The notes beneath the pieces were generated by a model. The model was not told the DNA's origin, did not search any database, and worked only from the letters and a program-made list of their open reading frames with translations. The position numbers and the translations under genes were made by a program. This document shows, one piece after another, positions 18,813 to 27,745 of a stretch of DNA of 64,000 nt (the first letter of the stretch is position 1; each line of letters starts with the position of its first letter). Origin of the DNA: an uncultured Duodenibacillus sp. (GTDB lineage Bacteria; Pseudomonadota; Gammaproteobacteria; Burkholderiales; Burkholderiaceae_F); the NCBI GenBank assembly GCA_944390715.1, contig CALXQS010000004.1:1-64000 (forward strand). Reading direction: 5' to 3'.

Positions 18813-21800
18813 ATGAGCAGTTCCAGGCACATTCTCCCTTTGCGGTGGCGCGCTTACATGCGGCACCCAAAGGTGCGCACGGCCGTGATTTCTGCTTTTT
18901 GGACAGTCGTCGTCGCTTATTTTGTTTTTACCAGTCTCATTCTCGTCACGCGCTGGTATCTTCTGCCGCAAGTCAACCGCTTCAAGGAGCCCATTGCGCA
19001 GGCCGTCGGAACGGCTGTCGGCGGCAGCGTGCAGATTGGTTCAATCGTCCCGCACTGGGATGCCTTCTGGCCAAGACTTTCGTTAAGAAACGTTACCCTG
19101 AGCAAACCCGACACTGCCACAGGAAATGTCATCGTTTTGCGACTTCCTGAGGTTGAAGCCACGATCTACTGGCGCAGCCTTCTGGGCGAAGTTCGATTCA
19201 GAGATCTTGTCATCGCCGATGCAAGGCTCACCGTGCGCAAGCTCTCTCAATACGTCTACGATGTGGCGGGCTTTACAATCGATCTCACGCCCAAGGCAGA
19301 AAACGAACAAGGCTCAAAGCAGACATCTGCAGACTCCGGCTTTCTGTCTTGGCTCTTGAAGCAGCATCGGCTGAGCATCATCGACTCGTCGGTCGAGTAC
19401 ATCGACACGCTCAGCCCGCACTCAAGTCGTTCACGACTGGAAAAAATCGACTTTACCTTCGAAAACAGGCCGACCGACTATGCCGTGGGCCTGCAGGCCG
19501 TGCTTGACGCGCCGGGACGCAATACGATTGACCTGAGAGCTCAGTTCACCACGCCGCTTTTTGAGCAATCCGACTGGCGGCAGTGGCAGGGTCAGCTTTA
19601 TTTTGCCGCCAGCCAGCTTGATTTTGCCAAGCTGCTGTCGCCTTCGGATCTGCTCTCGAAATTTGTCTCCAGCGGCATCGGCAGCTCACGCACCTGGATT
19701 GACTTTGCCAACGCCAGACCGGTGAGCATCACCAGCGATCTGGCGCTGCACGAGCTGACGCTTCAGCTCTCCGATGAAGTAGAGCCTCTGCACATGAACC
19801 GGCTCTCGGCAAGAGTCATCGAACAGCTCGAAGGAGACAACCTCACGATTGAGGCGCACAACCTTGTCTACGAACTCGCCGACGGGACGCGCAGCCGTAC
19901 GCCGCGCATCGGCATGCGCGTGCTGCTTGCGCCGGGCAAGCTTGATACGCGCACGGCTTATCTGCGTTTTGCTCAAATCGATCTGGAAACAATCCGAAAG
20001 CTCCTGCCGAGCATTCCGCTGCCGGCTGCCGCCGCGCAGCTCATCGCCGAGCGCGCGCCTTCGGGAAAACTCATTGAAACCGCCGTCAATTGGCGCGGCC
20101 CGGCCCGCAACCCTGCAGATTGGTCGATTTCTTCTGATTTCTCAGGAATCACGATTGAAGCCGTCGCGGCAAACCCCGCAAACGGACGCTCCATGACGCC
20201 CGGGGTGCGCAACTTCAGCGGCAATTTCCAAGCCTCCAACGACGGCGGCCGCATCAGCCTCAACACCACCAACGGTTCGCTCACGTTCCCAGGCATTTTC
20301 GAGCATCCGACCATTGAAGCCGGCGCACTGACGGGCGACGTATACTGGACGCGGCAAAACGGGCAGCCCATCGTGACCTTCGAGCGCATCCATGTGGTCA
20401 ATGCCGACGCCGACGTTTCGGCTCAGGGCACCTGGCGCGCAGATCCTGCGGCCGGCCCGTCAGGCGTTGCCGACATCACGGGCACCATTGCCCGCGCGCA
20501 GGCTGCATCCGTTTGGAAATACATGCCCCTGGTCATCGGCAAGCCTGTGCGCGACTGGCTTCAAAACGGCCTTGTCTCGGGCACGGCGCAAAACGGCACG
20601 TTTGAAATTCGAGGTCCGTTCAAAGGCTTTCCCTGGGTCAAAGACCCTAAGAGCGGCCGCTTTTACGTAGGCGCCGACGTCGTCAATGCCGCCATCGACT
20701 ATGTGCCCGACCGCGTCTCAAAGAAAAAGGGCGCCCTTTGGCCTCTTCTGACCGACATCAACGGCCGCATTGCCTTTGAGGGGCTGTCAATGCGCGTTGA
20801 AGCCGACCGCGCAAAGACTTTCGGAGTCGACGTCGGAAAAACGACTGCCGTCATCGCCAACCTAGCGGGCGGCAGCAGCACGCTGCTTGACATTGACGGC
20901 GACGCTCAAGGCAGTCTGCAGCGGATGTTTGACTACGTTGAGGCGAGCCCTGTCGGAGGCTTCATCGGACATGCCTTCAAATCGACGCGGGCCGAAGGCG
21001 AAGCTCAACTTTCTCTCGCACTCGACATTCCTCTGCTGCACGCCAAGGACACGCGCGTATCGGGCGCCGTGACGATGTCGGGCAATCACGTCGAGATGCC
21101 CCGCCCCATTCCGCCGCTGGCGGAAGTGCAGGGAACGGTGCGCTTCAATGAAAAAGGAGCCTCGGCGCAGCGCGTGCTCGCCAAACCTTTCGGCAAGGAG
21201 GATTCAACGGTCAACGTCATTACTGCACAAGACGGCACGATTTCCGTAACGGCATCAGGCAGCATTGACGTCGCCGACATCGGCTGGTTTGCCGACACGC
21301 CCATCGTCCGGACGCTCTTAAAGCATGCCTCCGGCACGACGCCCTACCTTGCCACGGTCGCAGTCTCCCGCAAAAAGGGAGTGACCGTCACGGCGCAAAC
21401 GCCGCTCACGGGCGTTTCAATCAATCTGCCGGAACCTCTCAAAAAGTCGGCCGAGCAGCGCTGGCCCGTTCGCTTTTCTTCGACGCCCGTTGCAATTGCA
21501 GGCGAAACGGGCACCATGCTCTCGGTCGATGCCGGCAACAAGTTCGACGTGCTGCTGCAGCTTCCATTCGGAGAAAATTCCAAGCTTGCGGTACGCGGCG
21601 CCATCGGCATCGGCACGCAGCTCGGACTGCCCGCCGAAAACTTTTCTCTTGCCGTCAAGGCCGGCCGCGTTGCGCTGCCGCAGTGGAGCGATCACTTTGC
21701 TTCCATCATTGAGGCCGCCGTACCGCAGCCCAAATCAGCAGAATCTGCAGCAGCAGACGGCGACCCCGCCGAAGCCGTTGCCAGCGTGCTCGCAGAGGTC

Positions 21801-22958
21801 AACCTGGACATTGCAGAGGCCGTCTTTACGGACTTGAGCCTCAAAGGGCTTAAGGCCAATTACCGGCATCAGCATGACAATTGGGCTCTCGACATCGACT
21901 CGGACCGCATCTCGGGCGCCATTCGCTACGACAACTCGCAGCAGGGACTGCTTGCACTGGACATGCAGCGGCTCAACATATCGGAAGGCGCCGCACACAT
22001 GCTGCGCCGCTTCATCGAAGGCAAACCCATCGATGAGAAGAACTCGAGCAGGAACAAAACCCAGGCGAGCGCCTCGGCCGCTCCGCATCCCCGGCACTTG
22101 CCGCGCATTTCAGCCCGCATCGGATCTCTGAGCTACGACAACTTCAATCTTGGCAGCGCGCAGTTTGAAACTTCAGTCAACCGCAAAGGCGCCGCCGAAG
22201 GGCTCTCCATCGACAAATGCATCCTCACTTCGCCTTCTGGCCGTCTGACGGCCTCCGGCTCCTGGACGCGCAGTCTGGCGCGCGGAGCGTCCGATCAAAC
22301 GGCAATCAACGCAAGCTGGGACATCAAAAACGCTGGAAATCTGCTTGACGAACTCGGCATTCCCGGCGTCATTGAAGGCGCTGACGGAATGCTCAAAGCC
22401 AATCTGAGCTACGCCGGCTCGCCCTGGAGTCCGCAGCTTGAAACGCTCTCGGGCGATCTTGCCGTCGACTTCTCCAAAGGCTCCTTCATGCAGGTTGACA
22501 CGGGCCCGGGCGGCGCGCTTTTGTCGCTGCTGTCGTTTCAGTCGCTCTTAAAGCGTCTGACGCTGGATTTCACGGACCTTGTGCAGCAAGGCTTTTCCTT
22601 TGACCGCTTTACCGGAAGCGCAACCATTGCTGCAGGCGTCAGCACGACGGACAACACCAAGATCGTCGGCAGCCAAGCCACGGTGCTTCTGTCGGGCAAG
22701 GCCGACTTCTACTCTCAAAAGCTCAACACGCACGCCGTCGTGCTGCCCGACATCAACGCAGGCAACGCAAGTCTTGCTTTGGCCTTCGTCAACCCGGCCG
22801 TAGGAATTGGAACATTTCTTGCGCAGCTTTTGCTTCGCAATCCGCTCAGCCAGATGTTCAAAGTCGAGTACGACATCACCGGCTCCTTCGACAATCCCGT
22901 CATCACCAAAACAAGCGCCCCCGAGGGCAAGCTTCAGCGCGAGCCTTCCAACAATTAA
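18813..22958 (+). CDS. yhdP: YhdP-family AsmA-like envelope protein
   Basis: A very large (1381-residue) protein anchored by one N-terminal membrane helix (residues about 28-50, VISAFWTVVVAYFVFTSLIL) with the rest in the periplasm. It carries the DUF3971/AsmA-like repeats of the YhdP group, which together with TamB and YdbH is linked to phospholipid transport to the outer membrane. Recognisable family stretches are near residues 500-640 (YMPLVIGKPVRDWLQNGL, LTDINGRIAFEG) and at the C-terminus (NPLSQMFKVEYDITGSFDNP). The reading frame is full length and undamaged. It diverges from glnE with a 220-base intergenic region, and a 3' hairpin is shared with pgsA. Confidence 0.93.
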   Translation: MSSSRHILPLRWRAYMRHPKVRTAVISAFWTVVVAYFVFTSLILVTRWYLLPQVNRFKEPIAQAVGTAVGGSVQIGSIVPHWDAFWPRLSLRNVTLSKPDTATGNVIVLRLPEVEATIYWRSLLGEVRFRDLVIADARLTVRKLSQYVYDVAGFTIDLTPKAENEQGSKQTSADSGFLSWLLKQHRLSIIDSSVEYIDTLSPHSSRSRLEKIDFTFENRPTDYAVGLQAVLDAPGRNTIDLRAQFTTPLFEQSDWRQWQGQLYFAASQLDFAKLLSPSDLLSKFVSSGIGSSRTWIDFANARPVSITSDLALHELTLQLSDEVEPLHMNRLSARVIEQLEGDNLTIEAHNLVYELADGTRSRTPRIGMRVLLAPGKLDTRTAYLRFAQIDLETIRKLLPSIPLPAAAAQLIAERAPSGKLIETAVNWRGPARNPADWSISSDFSGITIEAVAANPANGRSMTPGVRNFSGNFQASNDGGRISLNTTNGSLTFPGIFEHPTIEAGALTGDVYWTRQNGQPIVTFERIHVVNADADVSAQGTWRADPAAGPSGVADITGTIARAQAASVWKYMPLVIGKPVRDWLQNGLVSGTAQNGTFEIRGPFKGFPWVKDPKSGRFYVGADVVNAAIDYVPDRVSKKKGALWPLLTDINGRIAFEGLSMRVEADRAKTFGVDVGKTTAVIANLAGGSSTLLDIDGDAQGSLQRMFDYVEASPVGGFIGHAFKSTRAEGEAQLSLALDIPLLHAKDTRVSGAVTMSGNHVEMPRPIPPLAEVQGTVRFNEKGASAQRVLAKPFGKEDSTVNVITAQDGTISVTASGSIDVADIGWFADTPIVRTLLKHASGTTPYLATVAVSRKKGVTVTAQTPLTGVSINLPEPLKKSAEQRWPVRFSSTPVAIAGETGTMLSVDAGNKFDVLLQLPFGENSKLAVRGAIGIGTQLGLPAENFSLAVKAGRVALPQWSDHFASIIEAAVPQPKSAESAAADGDPAEAVASVLAEVNLDIAEAVFTDLSLKGLKANYRHQHDNWALDIDSDRISGAIRYDNSQQGLLALDMQRLNISEGAAHMLRRFIEGKPIDEKNSSRNKTQASASAAPHPRHLPRISARIGSLSYDNFNLGSAQFETSVNRKGAAEGLSIDKCILTSPSGRLTASGSWTRSLARGASDQTAINASWDIKNAGNLLDELGIPGVIEGADGMLKANLSYAGSPWSPQLETLSGDLAVDFSKGSFMQVDTGPGGALLSLLSFQSLLKRLTLDFTDLVQQGFSFDRFTGSATIAAGVSTTDNTKIVGSQATVLLSGKADFYSQKLNTHAVVLPDINAGNASLALAFVNPAVGIGTFLAQLLLRNPLSQMFKVEYDITGSFDNPVITKTSAPEGKLQREPSNN

Positions 22959-22968
22959 GGCAGGCGGC

Positions 22969-23004
22969 AAAACAAAACCCGGCCGCAAAGAATTTCGACC
23001 GGGT
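22969..23004 (-). terminator. terminator of pgsA, leftward
   Basis: acccgg/ccgggt stem (22977-23004), followed on the - strand by a T-rich run (ttttgtttt), lying between convergent yhdP and pgsA. Confidence 0.6.
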
Positions 23005-23038
23005 CCGTTGATCATGCTGCGTCAGCACCAGCTTTTGG

Positions 23039-23638
23039 CTATTTCTGCCTGTCATGCTCCTGCAGATAAGGCCAGGCGGCCGCCATGTACACGCACATGG
23101 AATAGATCGTCAACACCGCCGCAATATAGATCATGACCGTGCCGATCAGAGCAATCGGCAGACCAAAGAGCGGATCGTAGTACAAGAGCATGGGAATGGC
23201 GACCATCTGCGCAATCGCTTTGATCTTGCCGAACCAATTGACCTTGACGCTTGCCGAGGCGCCGATCTTTGACATCCACTCACGCAGAGCCGTAACAGCA
23301 ATTTCTCGCCCTACGATGATGAGCGCAATGATCATGTCTACGCGGTCAAAAGCAAGCAAAACGACAATGGCCGAGCAAACGACAAGCTTGTCGGCGACGG
23401 TGTCGAGAAACGCGCCCAGGCTCGTGACCATGTTGTAGCGACGCGCAATCCAGCCGTCCAAAGCGTCGGTAATGGCCGCAATCGCAAACATCACACACGA
23501 CAGCAAATTCTTCATGTGCGGCGAACACAGAGCATCAGGCACATAAAAAACCCCGATAATGAGCGGAATGAACGCAATGCGCGCCCAAGTTAATATCATC
23601 GGGATATTGATCCTCTTGTCAGACACCTTCTGCTCCAT
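23039..23638 (-). CDS. pgsA: CDP-diacylglycerol-glycerol-3-phosphate 3-phosphatidyltransferase PgsA
   Basis: Integral membrane enzyme making phosphatidylglycerol phosphate, the committed step to phosphatidylglycerol and cardiolipin. The CDP-alcohol phosphotransferase motif is complete: [10 protein letters not shown] then G (x3) D (x3) D in [11 protein letters not shown]. About 199 residues with several hydrophobic helices. The chosen ATG at 23638 starts [20 protein letters not shown], and the gene then overlaps the last 20 bases of uvrC, implying translational coupling. The uvrC-pgsA pair is a classic proteobacterial operon. Confidence 0.95.
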   Translation of the reverse strand: MEQKVSDKRINIPMILTWARIAFIPLIIGVFYVPDALCSPHMKNLLSCVMFAIAAITDALDGWIARRYNMVTSLGAFLDTVADKLVVCSAIVVLLAFDRVDMIIALIIVGREIAVTALREWMSKIGASASVKVNWFGKIKAIAQMVAIPMLLYYDPLFGLPIALIGTVMIYIAAVLTIYSMCVYMAAAWPYLQEHDRQK

Positions 23639-25478
23639 GTAGCTGCGTATAAATCTTTTGCGCCAATGCGCGGGAAATCCCGCTAATTTTAGCGATATCT
23701 TCAACGCTCGCGTTTTTCAATCCCTTCAATCCGCCAAAATGCGTCAAGAGCTTCTGCCGCCGCTTTGGTCCGATGCCCTCGATGTCTTCGACGCGGCTTG
23801 ACTGGCGCGCGCGACTGCGCTTGGCGCGCATGCCTGTGATGGCAAAACGGTGCGCCTCATCGCGAATCATCGCCACCAGCATCAGCGCCGGGCTCTGTTC
23901 TCCCAGCTCCAGAGGTTCGCGGCCATCGGCAAAGACGAGCGTTTCAAGTCCTGTTTTTCTGCCTTCACCCTTGGCAACGCCCACAATCACGGAGATGTCA
24001 AGCCCCAGATCATGAAACACGTCGCGAGCCATGTGCACTTGGCCGCGACCGCCGTCAACAAGCACCAGCGTGGGAAGCTTTGCCTCGCCTCGAGACACGG
24101 GAGCGTAGCGGCGCTCGAGCACCTGCCGCATTGCGGCATAGTCGTCGCCCGGCGCAACGCCCTCGATGTTGAAGCGCCTGTAGCGCGAAGAATTCATTCG
24201 CTCGCCCTCAAAAACGACGCAGGAAGCCTGCGTCGCCTCGCCGGCAGTATGCGAAATGTCAAAGCACTCGATGCGCAGAGCGTCCCGCTCCTCGTCGTCG
24301 AGTTCAAGACCGAGCACGCTGATCAGATCATCAATGCGGCGTCTGCCTACGGCCTGCTCAGCGATGCGCCGGGCAAGCGCAAGCGCGGCCCCCTGCTCAG
24401 CCATCTCTAGCCACTTGCGGCGGGCAAGCTGCGGCTCATGCACGATCGTCACGCGCCGTGCGGCAAGCGTGCTTATCTCGCGCGCGACGGCAGCCGGATC
24501 CTCACAGGCCTGCGCAATCACCACGGACGGCGCAGGCACGTTGGAGTAGTGATGCAGCACAAACGCTTCAAAAATCTCGCCTTCGCTTACTTCTTCGTTT
24601 GCCGCGCGGCCCAAATCCGGAAAATAAGCGTGATCGCCCAGATGTCTGCCGCCCCTGACGACGGCCAGGTTCACGCAGGCAACTCCCTCCTTTTGGAGCA
24701 CTGCAATGATATCGGCATCAGTGTCCGCACCGGTTGTCTCTACGACCTGCTGGTGCATGACGTCGCTCAGAAGGGCAATGCGGTCTCTGAGCACTGCCGC
24801 CTCTTCGTAGTGCAGCTTTTGGGCCGCGCGCATCATGGCCTCGCGCAGACCATTCATGATTTCATCGGTCTGTCCCTTAAGAAAGCGGCAGGCATCGTCG
24901 ACATCGCTTTTATAGGCCGCAGCATCAACAGCACCCACGCAAGGCGCCGAGCATCGCCCCATCTGCCCCATCAGGCAGGGACGGGAGCGATTCCTAAAGA
25001 CTGCATCTTCACATGTGCGCAGGCGAAACACCTTTTGCAGCACGCCGATTGCCTCGCGTACGGCCGAACCATTGGGATACGGACCGAAGAAGCGATTTTT
25101 ACGGTCAACCGCCCCGCGGTAGTAGCACACTCGAGGGAAATCCTCTGCCGTAATTTTGAGGTAGGGGTAGCTCTTGTCGTCCCGAAAAAGAATGTTGTAC
25201 TTCGGATTGAGCGTCTTGATGAGATTATTCTCAAGCAGCAAAGCTTCCGCCTCGCTGCTGACGACCGTTGTTTCAAGCCGTGCTATCTTCTGCACCATCA
25301 GCGCGATCCGCGGGCTGTTTCCCGTCTTTCTGAAATACTGCGAGACGCGCCGGCGCAGATTCTTGGCCTTGCCGACGTACAGACACGTTCCTGCCTCATC
25401 AAAGTAGCGGTAGACTCCGGGCAGGCTCGGCAATCCAGCCAAAGCCTGCTTATGGTTTTCGGCGCTGATTTCAATCAT
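23619..25478 (-). CDS. uvrC: excinuclease ABC subunit C UvrC
   Basis: Makes both incisions flanking DNA lesions in nucleotide excision repair, after UvrA/UvrB loading. Domain order: N-terminal GIY-YIG nuclease ([27 protein letters not shown], residues 15-55), Cys-rich region ([15 protein letters not shown]), UvrB-interacting UVR segment (residues about 205-240), RNase-H-like endonuclease domain ([19 protein letters not shown]) and a C-terminal double HhH ([13 protein letters not shown]). Length is 619 residues from the ATG at 25478; a TTG two codons upstream is a less likely start. Cotranscribed with pgsA. Confidence 0.97.
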   Translation of the reverse strand: MIEISAENHKQALAGLPSLPGVYRYFDEAGTCLYVGKAKNLRRRVSQYFRKTGNSPRIALMVQKIARLETTVVSSEAEALLLENNLIKTLNPKYNILFRDDKSYPYLKITAEDFPRVCYYRGAVDRKNRFFGPYPNGSAVREAIGVLQKVFRLRTCEDAVFRNRSRPCLMGQMGRCSAPCVGAVDAAAYKSDVDDACRFLKGQTDEIMNGLREAMMRAAQKLHYEEAAVLRDRIALLSDVMHQQVVETTGADTDADIIAVLQKEGVACVNLAVVRGGRHLGDHAYFPDLGRAANEEVSEGEIFEAFVLHHYSNVPAPSVVIAQACEDPAAVAREISTLAARRVTIVHEPQLARRKWLEMAEQGAALALARRIAEQAVGRRRIDDLISVLGLELDDEERDALRIECFDISHTAGEATQASCVVFEGERMNSSRYRRFNIEGVAPGDDYAAMRQVLERRYAPVSRGEAKLPTLVLVDGGRGQVHMARDVFHDLGLDISVIVGVAKGEGRKTGLETLVFADGREPLELGEQSPALMLVAMIRDEAHRFAITGMRAKRSRARQSSRVEDIEGIGPKRRQKLLTHFGGLKGLKNASVEDIAKISGISRALAQKIYTQLHGAEGV

Positions 25479-25587
25479 GAGCAAAAAATAATTTGAGCTG
25501 CAAAGGCGCCCTCTCTTAAGAGCCAGCGCTTGTGCTGCGGCACTCTAGCGCAGACACTGGCCTCTTGCTTGCAAGGGAGCGGGATGC

Positions 25588-26724
25588 ATGCGCTCCTTTT
25601 TTCAGGATCATATGTACAACTGCGACATGTTCTGCCGCGTCATCGACAATTTCGGCGACGCCGGCATCGCCTGGAGACTTGCGAAAAGCCTCGCGACGGA
25701 AAAACACTGGCGCGTGCGCCTAATCATAGACGATGCGGCAACGCTCGCGGCGATGGTGCCGCAGGTTGATGCCTGCGCCGCCGTGCAGAATGTTCAAGGC
25801 ATAGACATTGCACGCTGGGATGAGGATTTTGAGAGCCCAGCCGCCGACATCGTCATCGAGCTATTTTCCTGCTTTCTTCCTGCGCAGTATGAAGAGGCCA
25901 TCGCCCAAGCTCTTCTGACGCGGCGCGTGGCCGTGGCTGCGCTTGACTACCTCACGGCGGAAGCCTATGCCGAAGAGTCCAACGGACTGGCAAGTCCGCA
26001 CCCGCGCTACGGCTACCACAAAACGTTTCTTTTTCCCGGGTTTTCGGAAAAAACGTGCGGCGTCATCTATGAGGCCGGACTCAATGAAAAATTTGAAGCC
26101 TTCGTCGCCCAAGGCGGTCCCAAGCGCGTTCTCGAATCCCTCGGATGCGAATGCGGCCAGTGCCTGACGCTTTACTTTTTCACCTACCCGCAGATGCCTG
26201 TGGCAGCCTTTGCCAGAGACATTGCCGCCGACCCCAGGCCGCTGCAGATTCTGGCCGCCCCCGGAAAGGCAAGCGACATGCTTGCCGATGAGCTCGAAAA
26301 GCTCCATGCGCCGCACGTTCGTCTTGTGCGCGCTCCGATGGTGCCGCAGGAACATTTCGATGAGATTCTGCTTAGCGTTGACGCTGCGCTCGTGCGCGGC
26401 GAAGACAGTACGATGCGCGCGCAGCTCGCAGGCGTACCGTTGATTTGGACGCTTTATCCGCAAAAAGACGACATTCAGCTCGACAAGCTTGCCGCCTTTG
26501 CCGGCCTTTACGCAAAAACGCTTCATCCGCAGGCCGCGCAAGCATGGACGAATCTGGAAAACAGACTCAATCTAAGCACTTCTCAGGAAACGGGCTGGAG
26601 TGCATGGCGAGACCATTTCACGGACATGCAGCAAGGTGCAAAGCTTTGGCGCAAAACGCTTTTTTCACAGTCGAGCCTCACTGAGCGGATTGCACAAACA
26701 CTTGAGAAACAGCTAAAATATTGA
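25588..26724 (+). CDS. earP: EF-P arginine 32 rhamnosyltransferase EarP
   Basis: Transfers rhamnose from dTDP-rhamnose to Arg32 of elongation factor P, activating it to relieve ribosome stalling at polyproline stretches. The family (formerly DUF2331) is recognised by the N-terminal FCRVIDNFGDAGIAWRLAK, by PGFSEKTCGVIYE, and by the C-terminal RGEDSTMRAQLAGVPLIW that forms the nucleotide-sugar site. Length 378 residues fits. Its neighbour, 90 bases downstream on the same strand, is efp carrying Arg at position 32, which confirms the assignment. Start may be ATG 25588 or ATG 25612; both precede the conserved region. Confidence 0.95.
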   Translation: MRSFFQDHMYNCDMFCRVIDNFGDAGIAWRLAKSLATEKHWRVRLIIDDAATLAAMVPQVDACAAVQNVQGIDIARWDEDFESPAADIVIELFSCFLPAQYEEAIAQALLTRRVAVAALDYLTAEAYAEESNGLASPHPRYGYHKTFLFPGFSEKTCGVIYEAGLNEKFEAFVAQGGPKRVLESLGCECGQCLTLYFFTYPQMPVAAFARDIAADPRPLQILAAPGKASDMLADELEKLHAPHVRLVRAPMVPQEHFDEILLSVDAALVRGEDSTMRAQLAGVPLIWTLYPQKDDIQLDKLAAFAGLYAKTLHPQAAQAWTNLENRLNLSTSQETGWSAWRDHFTDMQQGAKLWRKTLFSQSSLTERIAQTLEKQLKY

Positions 26725-26814
26725 GCTAAATTTTTTTCGACTGACCGGACGAGCACATGCGCGCGGCCGCGTCATCCAAATTATTTGACTTTTACGTTTA
26801 AAGGATAAAAAACG

Positions 26815-27372
26815 ATGAAAACCGCGCAAGAACTGCGTGCCGGCAATGTGTTCATGGTCGGCAAGGATCCGATGGTTGTTCTCAAGGCCGAATACTCCAA
26901 GGGCGGCCGCGGCGCTTCCACCGTCAAGATGAAGATGAAGAACCTGCTCAACGGCGCCGTCACCGAAACCGTCTACCGTGCCGACGACAAGTTCGAAGAC
27001 ATCATCCTCGAACGCAAGGAAGTGACCTACTCGTACTTCGCCGATCCGCACTATGTCTGGATGGACGAAGAATACAACCAGTACGAAGTCGACGAAGATA
27101 CGATGGAAGAAGCCAAGAAGTATCTCCAGGAAGACCTCACCGCTGAAGCCGTCTTCTACGAAGGCCGCGTGATCGGCATTGAACTGCCCACGATGCTCGT
27201 TCGCGAAGTCGTCTACACCGAGCCCGCCGTCAAGGGCGACACCTCGGGCAAGGTGATGAAGCCTGCTCGTCTGGCCACCGGCTTTACGCTTGATGTTCCG
27301 GCCTTCGTGAACACGGGCGACAAGATTGAAATCGACACCCGCACCAACGAGTACCGCAGCCGCATCAAGTAA
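26815..27372 (+). CDS. efp: elongation factor P
   Basis: Binds between the ribosomal P and E sites and promotes peptide bond formation at consecutive prolines. 185 residues in three beta-barrel domains. The modification loop reads SKGGRGAS, putting Arg at position 32 rather than the Lys found in E. coli, so the rhamnosyl-Arg pathway via EarP applies. The C-terminus [18 protein letters not shown] is the family signature. AAGGA lies upstream of the ATG. Codon use is strongly biased towards GCC/CTC/AAG, as expected for a highly expressed translation factor. It ends in a strong terminator at 27401. Confidence 0.98.
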   Translation: MKTAQELRAGNVFMVGKDPMVVLKAEYSKGGRGASTVKMKMKNLLNGAVTETVYRADDKFEDIILERKEVTYSYFADPHYVWMDEEYNQYEVDEDTMEEAKKYLQEDLTAEAVFYEGRVIGIELPTMLVREVVYTEPAVKGDTSGKVMKPARLATGFTLDVPAFVNTGDKIEIDTRTNEYRSRIK

Positions 27373-27400
27373 TCGGCTTGCCGTCTACAGCGGATTCCAA

Positions 27401-27432
27401 AAAGCTTCGCGAGATTTCGCGAAGCTTTTTTT
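27401..27432 (+). terminator. intrinsic terminator of efp
   Basis: Perfect 12-bp stem aaagcttcgcga/tcgcgaagcttt with loop gatt, running into a T-run; 28 bases after the efp stop. Confidence 0.93.
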
Positions 27433-27745
27433 GTTCCTCTAAAAAAACTGCTGGAAATGACGCCGCAGGCTTGCTCCTTGGGACGAGAACTCCCAGCAAC
27501 TCCAAAAAGCTGCTGGGCGCCCGGGCGTTTTTGACTTGCGCAATCAAGCGCAGCGCTGTTTTCTATCTGGATCTCAACGAAGCGGCCGTCTCCATTCTGG
27601 TAGGCTGCTCTTCGAGAGCCGGCTATCGAGTTTGACGAGCGCCTCATCCTTTTTGTTGGTTATGGCAAGCGCCAAAAAGCATTTGCGCCGCCAAGGCCGC
27701 CTGATGCTTCTTCCGCACAAAGCGTCCTAACCATTCAAAAGCACG
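27433..27745. other. intergenic stretch between efp and uvrD
   Basis: I see no gene on either strand in this 313-base stretch. The only structure is a 7-bp hairpin cccagca/tgctggg at 27492-27517 followed by a GC block and TTTTT at 27528-27532, which could be a second rightward terminator. The remainder has no convincing start, ribosome site or protein-like frame. Confidence 0.5.

Noticed and set aside
27213..27647. 144-codon frame antisense to the end of efp
   Set aside because: It crosses the efp terminator and shadows a highly biased gene; no ribosome site or protein-like pattern.
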